NCBI GenBank assembly: GCA_014529385.2 | Contig: CM043950.1 | Span: 157,827,545 to 157,891,544 of the forward strand | Reading direction: 5' to 3' | DNA: 64,000 nucleotides | From: Adiantum capillus-veneris | Taxonomy: Eukaryota > Streptophyta > Polypodiopsida > Polypodiales > Pteridaceae | In this document: one piece after another, positions 9,998 through 20,900 of the stretch | How positions within the stretch are numbered: position 1 is the stretch's first letter | Layout: every line of letters begins with the position of its first letter | Translations under genes and position numbers: made by a program | Notes under the pieces: model-generated | Databases searched by the model: none | What the model saw: the letters and a program-made list of their open reading frames with translations, nothing else | Told to the model about the DNA's origin: nothing

Positions 9998-10018
9998 AAT
10001 GCAACTTAGGTAGGGGAC
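9998..10018. repeat. Right terminal inverted repeat and target-site duplication of copy A
   Basis: AATGCAACTTA (9,998-10,008) is the complement of the left end. It is followed by GGTAGGGGAC (10,009-10,018), identical to 2,526-2,535. The interrupted relic frame resumes immediately after. Confidence 0.8.
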
Positions 10019-10089
10019 ATGGGAGCAGTGGTAGCAACACGGACAGGGGATAGTCATTATCGCCCTTTTGTATACATTCTGAATGAAAA

Positions 10090-11050
10090 AAAACAAGATT
10101 TCACTTTTGGTTGAGCATAACTGATCCAATTCAAAAATATTTTGGGGTTTAGTCTACAAACATCATAGTTTATCATCATACCAGATTTTAGATCCAAAAG
10201 TGATGGAATATGAATTGCGATCCATGTACCTCATTTGAGTTTTGAGACAAAAACAATATTAGCATGTAGCAGAGACCATTGTGAACAAAACTTCCCAAAG
10301 GAGGGTTGCCAAAAAGTTCAAAAAGTGGGTCAAAAAGGTAAAAAACATTTCAAAGTGGATAACAACTAAAATAGACCTGGGGAGTGACTTTTGATTGACC
10401 TAATCAATTCCAAACTACAAAGATACATGAATCACGATCCATGTTCCTCATAGACTGAGACCATATTTTCACCATAGCTAGAGTAGGTCACAAGGAGTCT
10501 AGTAGTCTTTTCAAAACTGAATTTGGACATCAAAACCCAACTCAAAATCCCAAAACTACCAAATAATTTGAGCAAGTGCCAGAATTGACCTTAGTAAGTT
10601 TTAGTAAACTTTGAGGTGGAGGTACATGGATTGCAATTTTTGTTCAACCACATTTGGACTTCATCTCTGGGCATCTTGTTACACTTTATGTCTACAAGCT
10701 AAATCTCAATTCTTTTTGAATTTGGAGTTGTTTTGATAGGTCAAATACCCAACACTAGGTCTTCTTTGCCATTTTCAGTCTGTCACATGTTTTGATGTCT
10801 TTTGACCCAATTTTCTTAAATGTTTTCCTAAACGAGACTTGGGGATATGTTTCCTTATGTGTGCACTACTGATCTGGAAAATTTCAAGTCAAGTTGTCAC
10901 CATGGCTATATGGATCACAATCCATGTGTGGAGGCCAAATGGACTTTTATTGGTACTATCAAGATCAATATGATCAATGGATACTATGGTATCAAATATT
11001 TTTGGATTTGGACCTTTGGGTTGAAAATTAATATCACATGTCTTACAAAA
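10090..11050 (-). repeat. Palindrome-bearing leader repeats of an Athila/Tat-like element
   Basis: Four versions of the dyad ACATGGAT(N4)ATCCATGT occur at 10,208-10,227, 10,425-10,444, 10,623-10,642 (right half decayed) and 10,907-10,926. The last two are 284 bp apart. Sequence 10,650-11,040 aligns with 53,600-53,980, including ACAAGCTAAATCTCAA, GACTTGGGGATATGT and TGCACTACTGATCTGGAAA. This is therefore another copy of the array at 53.4-55.3 kb. The orientation given is that of the retroelement inferred from the adjacent primer site. Confidence 0.75.
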
Positions 11051-11149
11051 AAATTTATCGCCAGTCATCATTATCTGCCACCACAATCCTATGTGAAGGA
11101 TACTCTTATACGTAATATCACTTGAAAAGTGTTCTCTTGTGTTTCCATT

Positions 11150-11910
11150 GTGAGCTTTAGTGATCACTTGCATTCTTCCTTTCATTGGAACACGCCTGCA
11201 AATGTGGGACGGGTGTCTAACCTCACTCCTATCTTATTTGCTACGTCTGCAAATGTGGGACGGGTGTCTAACCTCACTCCTATGTTATTGCAGACGTAGC
11301 AAGAACCACGAATATAATTGTCAATCTATGGGATGAAGCTGACTCGACTAGTGCATAGAGGCTACAAGAGGTTGCCAATATCTTGGAAACAAGAAACAAC
11401 TCATATCTATCTCAAGCTACACTCAAATGACTGAAATCACCAAAAGCTAATCGCTCATCCGCAAATAATTCACATCTGTTACAGCATCAAACGACATCCA
11501 AACATCATGAAACTTCTAGGACATGTTTATAATACCTAAGCACACATGCTTATGGACTCAAATCTCACTTTAGATCAAGTGCAAAAATCACGATTATTAA
11601 CAGTAGTAGTGAGTTTTTGACCTAGTCATTCTCGACCCAAAATGCATCTAAATGCTTAGCAATGGTGCCCCAATACCCCGCCTATACTTAGTTTTTGATT
11701 TTGAAGCTTAAATTCCTACTTATGATGAAATTAGGCCCGCCACGCCAAAAGCTACGGATTACCATGAAATGCTTATGTCAATGCGTAGAGCTCTTACTTG
11801 CAGTTGCAAACTGCAACAAACTGCATTGTAATGTGACAACCGGAAAGGGAGTAGGAAGCACAAGAAGCACAGAAGTGAGCATCATTAGCTCACGCTATGT
11901 TTTTATTATT
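11150..11910 (-). mobile_element. LTR end, primer site and leader of an Athila/Tat-like gypsy element
   Basis: The complement of this block aligns with 58,640-59,262. Reading on the minus strand: an LTR end (GAGCTCTACGCATTGAC near 11,775), a primer-binding region TTTTGGCGTGGCGGGCC at 11,733-11,750 similar to the tRNA-Asp type used by plant Athila/Tat elements, then a non-coding leader. A 51-bp direct duplication (CTGCAAATGTGGGACGGGTG) lies at about 11,195-11,297. There is no coding sequence. Together with the palindromic repeats at its left it is the 5' end of a decayed minus-strand element. Confidence 0.65.
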
Positions 11911-12780
11911 TAAAAGATTTTCTTTGCAAGATTTCCTCTACCCTTCCCCCTATGAGTTCCCCTCTGGTACCTTCTCCAACCAGTAAAAGTACTTGTATTG
12001 GATTCATTGTCCTTGGATCCACTGGCCCCATTTGCCTTGGCTGGATCAAGGTTAGTGATGAGGGTAATCATTGATAGATACTTACCTTTCTATTATTCTT
12101 TCTATTATAACCCATTTGCCTTGGCTGCATCAAGGTTAGTGATGGATTTTGATTCCACAATTATTCCAAACATGACCATGGATTTATAATAAGTACAATG
12201 GGAACATTCATCAGACCTATGATCGTTGGTGGCATGTATGATAGTTGATATCTCTCACACCAACTCGGATATAGTTTGCCTATCTAGAGAAATTTAGTTT
12301 GAGCCACCATGATTGCCAAAATGGAATGATCTAGACACTTTCAAATAGCTATTCTAGGTTGGTAGTTAGAGTTAGTTCAGACAAGACATGAGACTTTAGA
12401 TTAGACCAAGCGTACGGTGGAAAACAAGACTGAAGCTGGAAATAAAATTTAAGTTCTAGAACTAGAAAAAGATAATGCAACTGGAAGTGAAGACTGTAAC
12501 TGGAATTATGTATTCAGAATAGTGAGCAAGTATAATGAATGAACTTAGTATGAGTTAGATTACATCAGTACCACAACTCCAAGTTATAAGGTTCAGGACT
12601 TGACTAGCCAAAATAAGCTAAGACATGATAAGACCCACCAAAATGAAGTAATGGCCCCTATCAAGCTGGAACTAGTTGCACACTGTATCAATTACTGTGA
12701 TAACCCATAGCTTATTGCTTTTGGAAGCTTCCAATCCGGTCGTCCGCCAACCGTCTGTTGACCTGATAAAGGTCGTTTCC
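11911..12780. other. Unassigned sequence with one short duplication
   Basis: CCATTTGCCTTGGCTG(G/C)ATCAAGGTTAGTGATG occurs near 12,028 and again near 12,110, an ~82-bp offset direct repeat. I see no other feature. Confidence 0.4.
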
Positions 12781-12784
12781 TCCA

Positions 12785-13008
12785 TCTATAGACACAGATT
12801 TCTATGGCAATGAAACTTTTTAGGGGAAGGGATTAGTGTGCTTCTCCAACCCTTGCAAAGTTTCATGGCCACACATTCCCGTCTCGTTGATCTAGGGTGG
12901 CATAATCACCATTTTTTTTTGGCTTTGGGCTCGCCAAGTGCCCAACGGCCAAAAGTTGGTGATTGGGCTACCCTTGACCGTCAAGACGGATTACAATGGC
13001 CATAAAAC
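12785..13008. repeat. ~190-bp dyad satellite, left flank of the copia insertion
   Basis: This is one monomer and part of another of the satellite that continues at 17,931. It includes GCAAAGTTTCATGGCC, TTTTTTTTGGCTTTGGGCTC and AAAAGTTGGTGATTG. The copia element splits the motif ATGGCCATAAAAC|TTTGC. Confidence 0.85.
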
Positions 13009-13235
13009 TGTTACCATATACATGTGGTAGTGATGTGTGTGAACACACTAGGACCGCTGGGGCATTTTTTCCCTCTTTAGGAGGTTTTTTCCCCCGTGCA
13101 TTGTATATACGCCCATCACTCTAGGGCTATCTATCTTTCTATTGCACACTAAGTAACACACTCTCTATTGTGTGCCTTGAGCTTCCTTCATCTTCTCCAA
13201 GCTGTGTGCATTTCTCTGCAACCCTAATTCCAACA
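13009..13235 (+). repeat. 5' LTR of the copia element
   Basis: It runs from TGTTACCATATACATG to AATTCCAACA, with a TATA-like GTATATAC near 13,103. It matches 17,703-17,930 except for about ten substitutions. Confidence 0.95.
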
Positions 13236-13237
13236 AT

Positions 13238-13249
13238 TGATATCAGAGC
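13238..13249 (+). promoter_or_regulatory. Primer-binding site (initiator tRNA-Met type)
   Basis: TGATATCAGAGC starts two bases after the LTR and differs at one base from the canonical TGGTATCAGAGC. Confidence 0.9.
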
Positions 13250-13597
13250 AGGTTGCGTCCTCTCGGGCTTAGTTGCCAGCTGCTCCGACACACGTGTGCT
13301 CACTTTCTCCAATTTTAGTGAGCTTTGGCAAGCATTCGCATGTCGACAAATATTTTGGGATTGCTCGTAGAGCTCAGTCTGCTCAGATTTCTGATTCAAG
13401 CTCATTTCGGCCTTCGTTTCCACTACAGGCAGTGCTGCATAGGCTATTTTGTCATTTTGTGCAGAGTTTTTGTCAGTGCCGTTTTCTGCATAATAGGTGC
13501 CTTATAGTCTTCTACGGTTTTTGTTATATACCACGTGTTGTTCCCATTCTGTTTCTCTTATTTCCAAGAAGTTTTCACATCAGGTGCAACATTTACC

Positions 13598-14470
13598 ATG
13601 GCTGACAACAACACATATGTCTTCAAGATGTTTGCTGCTAAGGACAGGTTGGATGGGGACAATTACCCTATGTGGGCTTATATGATGCAACACGTTCTTG
13701 TGTTAAAGGGTGTCTGGAATATTGTGCAAGGCATTGATGTATGTCCTGGTTCTGAGGATGTAGGCGATGTTGAGGATGTTGCAGGTCTTGCTGCAAGGAT
13801 TGCTGCTATTAGAGTTGTTTTGCCTACAGCAGAACAAGCTCGTTGGGATGTAAAGGATGCGTAGGCTCATGCATTGATTGCATTGTCTGTAAAGCGCACC
13901 ATTGTTCCTCACATCCGTTCAGCAAAATTTGCAAAACAGGCTTGGGATATTTTGGCTGGTCTTTATGCAAGCCATAATGAGGCTAAAATTGCTTTGCTGC
14001 GTAAAGAGCTGGAGTCAAAGATTATGCATGAGGAAGATGATATGGACACTTTCCTTGCTAGTGTCAAGGATATCAATGAGAAACTTATTTATGCAGGTGA
14101 AGTCATTTCAGACAGTTCCCTTTTGCAGACTGTTCTTGATGCCTTACCAGATTCTTACCAGACTTTTGCTAGTACTTGGAGACTTATGACCCAAGGAAAT
14201 AATGAAGTTGTCAAGTTTGATGCATTATGCACATTGTTGTTGCAAGAGTCACTTTCCAAAAAAAACAGGACTAGACAACGTGCAGTTGAATAGGCTTTTA
14301 TTGCTTCTCAAAGAAAGGGTGGTAACAACAATGCAACCACTTCTTATGGTTCTGCTATGAGTGGCAAAACTTTTGTTCCTAATGCTTCTGCTAGCAGCAC
14401 TTCGTCTGGCAATTCTGGTGATAAGGGCAAAAATAAGATGCGTTGACATTATTGTAAAGCTAATGATCAC
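13598..14470 (+). pseudogene. copia gag with broken zinc knuckle
   Basis: The frame from ATG 13,598 (MADNNTYVFKMFAAKDRLDG) reads a typical copia capsid: NYPMWAYMMQHVL, then FAKQAWDILAGLYASHNEAK and LDALPDSYQTFAST. Stops interrupt at 13,862 and 14,291. The CCHC knuckle near 14,445 has a TGA in place of its first Cys and a TAG before its last Cys. No functional nucleocapsid remains. Confidence 0.9.
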
Positions 14471-14659
14471 TTGATCAAGTAGTGTCCTAAGTTGAAGGCC
14501 AAAGAGGCTAAGAAGAAAGAGGGTTGTTCCACTGCAAATGCTGGTTCCACTACAAATGCAGCCATTGTTGAGTCTTTTGTGAAAGGAGACTGTGATGCTG
14601 ATGTTGATGCAGAATGGGCTTTTCGCGCAGAGTGCACTTACAATCCTACTGTCCATGAT

Positions 14660-15970
14660 GCATGCTTGTCAGTTTACTGCAAATTCACATGTGGTATTTT
14701 GACAGTGGTGCTACAAAGCACATTACCTCACATCATGAATTGTTCACCTCTCTCTCGAGTCTGTCCCTCATGGGAATTCTGTTACTTGTGCCAACAATGC
14801 CTCTTATCCGGTTCAGGGAGTTGGAAAGATTATGCTTACTGTTGCAGATGGCAGTTCCTTCACACTTGTTGATGCACTTTATGTACCTGGGATCAAGAAG
14901 AATCTCTTATCTATATCCGCACTTGCTAGACTTGGACTTGTAGTCAATTTTGTGGATGACAGATGTACAATTCATGATCTCAGTTTTGGTGATGAAATTG
15001 TTGCATCTGGCCTTTTGTGCCGTGGGTTGTATAAGCTCACTTTGTATGACAAGTGTGGACAAAATTTTACAAATGCTGTTGCAGATTCAAGGGCTATTTC
15101 AGATGCAAAACTTTGGCATGCACGTTTTGGTCATTTGAATTTTGCCAATTTGCTACATTTGCAAAATTCTCATATGGTTGCTTCTTTGCCGCCTCTTGAA
15201 GCACTTGTCAAACATGTTTGTGAAGTATGTATTTTGGGTAAGATGCAGCGTTCTAAGTTTCCAAAGGATGGTTTAGTTCGGCCACATGCAAGTTGCAGCT
15301 TGTGCATAGTGATGTTTGTGGGCCCATGCAAACTCCCTCCTTGGGCAATTACCTATACTTCGTGACTTTCATTGATGATTACTCCAGGCATGCATGGGTA
15401 TTTCCGCTTAAAGCAAAGTCCAAAGCTTTTATGTGCTTCAAACAATTTCTGGATATGGCTGGAAATTTCTCGAAATGTACTATGGGAACCCTCCATTCCG
15501 ATTGAGGGGGGGAGTATATGTCTCATGAATTCAACGCATTTCTAGCTAGTCGTGGGATAAAACACCAATGTCGCTAAGAGGAAAAACAGGTCACTTACGA
15601 AAATGGCACGATGTATGGTCAAAAGTCAAGCTTTGCCGCATTCTTTTTGGCTTGAGGCCATCATGTGTGCCACTTATGTACTAAATAGGTGTCCTACGAA
15701 AGCTTTGTAGTCTTTTACTCCATATGAAACATGGCATGATAGAAAGCCTTCTATTGAGCACATGCGTGTTTTTGGTTGTTTGGCATATGCTTTGGTGCCA
15801 CAAACATAGCACAGGAAATTGTATGATAAGGCTTTCAAATGTATTTTTGTTGGTTATAGTGTTGAAAGCAAAGGTTACAGGTTGTATCATCCGCAAACAA
15901 AATGAATTCTGGTTTCACGAGATGTAGTGTTTGTGGAAGATTCTATTCAGCCCTTGCTGTCATGTACTAG
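14660..15970 (+). pseudogene. copia protease and integrase region
   Basis: The protease active-site motif WYFDSGATKHIT lies near 14,695 but is frameshifted relative to gag. The frame from about 14,830 gives the gag-pre-integrase domain (KLWHARFGHLNFANLLHL) and C-x2-C of the integrase finger. The integrase core continues in another frame (HSDVCGPMQ, FIDDYSRHAWVF, LHSD). The second catalytic Asp is followed by TGA, a CGA to TGA change. Relative to the fragment at 1-700 about 30 bp are deleted near 15,573. Several further stops follow. Confidence 0.9.
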
Positions 15971-16299
15971 AGACAGTAATGTAAGCTCACAGGACATTTA
16001 TGACACTTTGGTTGCCTCTTTTCAGTGGTGGAATTACAAATGTAAGTTCCAATGAGGCAAATGTACAGCCTATGGGGGTTTCTGAAAATGTTATAGATCA
16101 GCCTATTACTGATGCAGATGTACATGATGTACTTGATGAGGAAAGGGCTGAAAATGAGCAGGCTAGAGGTATGCCAAAATGGTTGGTGCACACTTTGAGT
16201 GACAGTAAATTGGATGCACCTTTGTCTAGTCGTACTCATGCAGGCTCTCGCCAAGCATCTTATGCATCATATTGTTATGCTTTGGCTGTGTCTAGCTTA

Positions 16300-17640
16300 C
16301 ATGATGTTGAGGAGCCTCTGTCTTTTGATGAAGCACAGAATTCAGAAAATTGGATAGCTTCCATGCAATCAGAATATGATGCACTTATAGAAAATGACAC
16401 ATGGACTTTATGTGATTTGCCTCCTGGCAAAAAGGCCATTGGTACGAGTGGGTTTACAAGTTGAAACGCAAGCCGGATGGTGAGATCGATCGCCATAAGG
16501 CTCAACTTGTTGCAAAGGGTTATGCACAGCAAAAAGGCATAGATTATGAAGAGACTTTTGCTCCCACTTGTCGTACGACTATTGTGCATTTTCTATGTGC
16601 ATTGGCAGCTCATTTTGGTTAGGATGTACATCAATCAGACATTGTTACTGCTTTCTTGAATGGTGACATATTTGAGGAAGTTTATGTAACGCAGCCTCGC
16701 GGTTTTGTCATAAAAGGACAAGAGGACAAAGTGTGCAGATCTCCTCGTGCTTGGTATGAGAAAGCTGACATTCATTTCGTCAAACAAGGCTTTCGTAACA
16801 GAACAATAGAAAGCACATTGTATGTAAAGCCTTGTGTCAGAAAAGTTACATAGAAACATTGCTATGTAAGTTTGGACTTGAGGATTGCAAACCTATTGCC
16901 ACTCCCAAGGAAACAGGTTCAAAGTTGAGTCTACATGATGCTAGCGATCCTGCTGATGTCACTCTCTATCAAACTGTTGTTGGCTACCTCATTTATGTAT
17001 GCAACAAGAGGCCGGATGTTCAGTTTGCTGTCTCAGACGTCAACAGATTTATGCATATCCCAAGGTCTAAGCATTGGCAGGCTGTCAAAAGGATTTTTTG
17101 CTACCTTAGTGGCACTTTACATCTTGGCTTGTTTTATCCCAAGGGGGATCATTGCCACCAGACTTACATGCTTTTTCGGACTTAGATTGGGCTGGTTGTT
17201 TTGACACGCGAGTGACCACAAGTGGTTTTTCTTTCATTCTTGGTAGTTCATGTATATCATGGTTGAGCAAGAAGAAACCTACTGTGGCTACTTTGAGTTG
17301 TGAGGCTGAGTACAGGGCCTTCTTCGCAGCTACGGTTGAGTGTGTATGGCTCAGACGCCTTTTGGCTGATTTGGGTGTTGACAGGACATTGCCAACACTA
17401 TCTACACTAACAGTCAGAGCGCATGGGCAGTTGCGAGGAACCTAGTTTCTCATGCTCGCACAAAGCACATTGAGGTGCATTACCACTATGTCAGCAGGAG
17501 AGATCAGCTTGGCTTATGTGTCAACACGGGACAACCTTGCAGATCTTTTCACAAAGGCATTATCTCGTGAGAAGCTTGAAGCTTTCCGCAAAGCTTTGGG
17601 CTTACTGCCCTTTGTGGATTAATCATGTCCTTAGGGCATG
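16300..17640 (+). pseudogene. copia reverse transcriptase and RNase H, catalytic YVDD block deleted
   Basis: Reverse transcriptase begins with WIASMQSEYDALIENDTW and, after a frameshift near 16,450, continues through KAQLVAKGYAQQKGIDYEET (one codon per family norm) and FLNGDIFEEVYV. Sequence then jumps from STLYVK (about 16,827) to QKSYIETLL (about 16,840). The stretch that should hold YVDD and about 60 codons is missing, as is the usual segment before SPRAWYE. The RNase H part includes DLDWAGC, LSCEAEYRA and, in a further frame, HARTKHIEVHYH. The enzyme cannot be active. Confidence 0.9.
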
Positions 17641-17689
17641 GCACTTCCCTTTACTCATGTGCCAGCTCTCGTTCACCGCATCTTATCAC

Positions 17690-17702
17690 TCCAGGGGGGA
17701 TT
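17690..17702 (+). promoter_or_regulatory. Polypurine tract of the copia element
   Basis: CAGGGGGGATT abuts the 3' LTR start TGTTAGC at 17,703. Confidence 0.85.
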
Positions 17703-17930
17703 TGTTAGCATATACATGTGGTAGTGATGTGTGTGAACACACTAGGACCGCCGGGGCATTTTTTCCCTCTTTAGGAGGTTTTTTCCCCCCGTGCATTGTA
17801 TATATGCCCATCACGCTAGGGCTATCTATCTTTTCATTGCACACTAAGTAACACACTCTCTATTGTGTGCCTTGAGCTTCCTTCATCTTCTCCAACCTGA
17901 GTGCGTTTCTCTGCAATCCTAATTCCAACA
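17703..17930 (+). repeat. 3' LTR of the copia element
   Basis: It runs from TGTTAGCATATACATG to AATTCCAACA. AAAAC follows at 17,931-17,935, matching the base run before the 5' LTR. Confidence 0.95.
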
Positions 17931-20900
17931 AAAACTTTGCATCAGTAGGGATGCTTTCCCGACCCTTGCAAATTTTCATGCCCATACATTCCCATCTCGT
18001 CAATCCATGACAACATAATTGCCAATTTTTTGGATTTGGGCTCGGCAAAGACCCAATAGCAAAAGGTTGGGCTCGACAAAGACACAATAGCAAAAGGTTG
18101 GCGATTGTGCCATCCTTGACCATCGAGAACCATGAAACTTTGCACGAGCAGGGATTAGTGTGCTTCTCATGGCTATCTGTTCCTCTGTTTTTGGTCAAGT
18201 TTGACACAATTACCAATCTTTTGGCTTTGGGCTCGCCAATGGCCCAACCGCCAACAATTGGCAATCTTGACACCCTTGATCATCAAGACAGATTGGTGAT
18301 GGCCATGAAACTTTGTAGGGCTGGAGATTGTGCTACCTTGACTGTCAAGAACAATTGGAGATGGCCATGAAACTTTGTAGAGGCAAGGATTAGTGTGCTT
18401 CCCCTGCCCTTGCAAAGTTTCATGGTCATACATTCCCATCTCATCGGTCCAGGGAGGCACAACCACCAATTTTTTGGCTTTGGGCTCGCCAAGGCCCCAA
18501 CGGCTAAAAGTTGATGATTGTGCCACCCTCGATTGTTGAGATTGTAATGGCCATGAAAATTTGTACGGGGAAGGAATAGTGTACAACCCCCACCCTTAAA
18601 TAATTTCATGGTCATACGTTCCCTCGGGGGGTTCACTATGTGTAAAACTACCATATCACGTGCGTTCAGGACATGTTTGTAAAACCCCTTATCTGTGAAT
18701 TTTTTTAAGAATATAATGTACCCTTTTCTTTTAAAATCTGTAAGTTTTTTTCAAATTTGAAAAAATAATTCCCTTATGTATATATATTTTTGTAAGTTTC
18801 AAGAACTTTAAAAACCCTTCTGTTGAACTCACGTGATAGGTTACATTTTTATTAGATGACCTCCCCAGGTACGTTCCCGTCTCGTTGGTCCAGGGTGGCA
18901 TAATCACCAATTTTTTGGCTTTGGACTTGCCAAGCACCCAACTGCCAAAATTTTGGTGATTGTGCTACCCTTGACCATCAAGACGGATTACAATGTCCAT
19001 AAACAATGCATGAGTAGGGATTCTTTCCCGACCCCTGCAAATTTTCATGGCCATACATTCCTATCTTGTCAATCCATGATAGCACAATTGCCATTTTTTT
19101 GGCTTTGGGCTCGACAAGGACTCAATAGCAAAAGGTTGGAAATTGTGCCACTCTTGACTGTAGCGATGGGTTAATATATTTTTCCCACCCTTGAAAAGTT
19201 TCATGATCATACGTTCCCGTCTCATCGGTCCAAGGTAGAATAATAACCAATTTTTTGGCTTCAATGGCCATGAAACTTTGCGAGGGATGTGGACTAGTGT
19301 GCTTCCCACACTCGTGCAAAAAATCATAGCCATTCGTTCTTCTCTTGTCATTGAAGGGGATGGCACAATGACCAATGTTTTTGCTTTGGGCTTGTAAAGG
19401 GTCCAATGGTCAAAAGCTTGCGATTGTGTCATCCTTGACCATCAGGACAGATTGCGGTGGCCATAAAACTTTGCAAGGGTGGGGATAAGTCTACTTTTCC
19501 CACCGGTGCAAAGCTTCATGACTTTTGTTTCCATATCTTTGGTCCAAGACGACATAGTTGAAATTTTTTGGCTTTGGGTTCGCCAAGGGCCCAACGTCAA
19601 ACGGTTGGCGATTGTGCCACCCTTGATCACCGAGACAGATTGTGATGGCCATGAAACTTGGCATGGGTGGATATTAGTGTGATTCCCGTACTCTTGCAAA
19701 GTTTCATGGTCATCCATTCTTGTATTATCGATGTAGGGTGACATATTTGCCAATTTCTTGGCTTTGGGCTCAACAAGGACCCAAGGACAAAAAATTGGCG
19801 AATGTGCCACCCTTGATCGTTGAGACAAATTTTGATAGCAATGAGACTTTGCAAGGCCATGGATTGGTGTGCTTCTCCCACCCATGCAAAGTTTCATGGC
19901 CATCCGTTCTTTTCTCGTTGGTCCAAGATGACCCAATCGTCAATTTTTTGGCTTTGAAATAGCCAAGGACCCAATGACCAAAAGTTGGCGATTGTCACGC
20001 TTGACCCTCGAGACGGATTGCGATGGCCATGAAATGTTAGAGGGGTGGGGACTAGTGTTCTTACCCTACCCATACAAAGTTTCATGGCCATGCACTCTTG
20101 TCTTATTGGTTAAGGGTGGCACAATCACCAAATACTTTGATTTGGGCTCGCTAACGGCCCAACGACCAAAAGTTGGTGAGTGTATCACCCTTGAGCATTG
20201 AGACGGGTTGCGATGGGCATAAAACTTTGTAGGGGCAAGAATTAGTGTAATTCCCACATCCTTGAAAAGTTTCATGGCTATAAATTCACATCTCGTCAGT
20301 CTAGGGTGGTACAATGTTGAATTTTTTGTGATTTCAGGAGGGGCTCAACAACCAAAAGTTGGTGATTGTGTTGTTCTTGACCATTGAGAAGGATTGTGAT
20401 GGCCTTGAAACTTTGTAGGGCAAAGATTAGTGTGATTTAACTACCATTGAAAAGTTTCATGTCCATCTATTGTCGTCTCATCGGTCGAAGACGACACAAT
20501 CGCCAATTTTTTGGCTTTGGGCTCCAAGGGCCAAACGACAAAAAATTGGCGATTGTGCTATCCTTGATTGTCGAGATCTATTGTGATGGCCATGAAACTT
20601 TTCAAGGGTAAGGATTAGAATTTAATGTGATTATTGTAACTCTACAAAGGTTCATGGACATATGTTTTCGTTGTGACAGTCCAGGGTGGCACAATCACTA
20701 ATTTTTTGGCTTTCAGCTTGTCAAGGGTCCAAGAGCCAAAAATTGGCAATAGTGCCATCCTTGACCATCAAGACCGATTGCGATGGCCATGACACTTTGT
20801 AGGGGCAAGAAAAAATGTGCTTTCTTTACCCTTGCTAACTTTCATGGCCATCCGCTTCGTCTCATCGGTCCAGGCCAGCAAATTTACCAATTCTTTGGCT

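Larger units (their letters stand above)
2536..10008. mobile_element. hAT-like DNA transposon, 7.47 kb, carrying a kinase-like cargo gene (copy A)
   Basis: The ends are perfect 11-bp inverted repeats, TAAGTTGCATT at 2,536-2,546 and its complement at 9,998-10,008, flanked by the 10-bp direct repeat GGTAGGGGAC. AT-rich subterminal regions at both ends share TTCGATCGAA-like motifs (2,636-2,660; 9,829-9,875), as expected for transposase-binding subterminal repeats. Inside are, in order, a plus-strand promoter and minisatellite intron, a kinase-like gene, a second plus-strand gene, a TG/AG microsatellite, and a minus-strand BED/hAT transposase with its own minisatellite intron and TATA element. 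The transposase is of hAT type. The 10-bp duplication is longer than the 8 bp usual for hAT and closer to Mutator-like elements. All three genes are decayed or unproven. A partial second copy lies at 62.56-64.0 kb. Confidence 0.85.
13009..17930 (+). mobile_element. Complete but inactive Ty1/copia retrotransposon, 4.92 kb
   Basis: The LTRs (227 and 228 bp) begin TGTTA and end CCAACA. They differ at about ten positions plus one C-run length change, so the insertion is old. The element is flanked by a perfect AAAAC duplication (13,004-13,008; 17,931-17,935) and sits inside the ~190-bp satellite. Primer site, gag, protease, integrase, reverse transcriptase, RNase H and polypurine tract follow in copia order on the plus strand. 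All coding parts carry stops, frameshifts or deletions. Confidence 0.95.
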
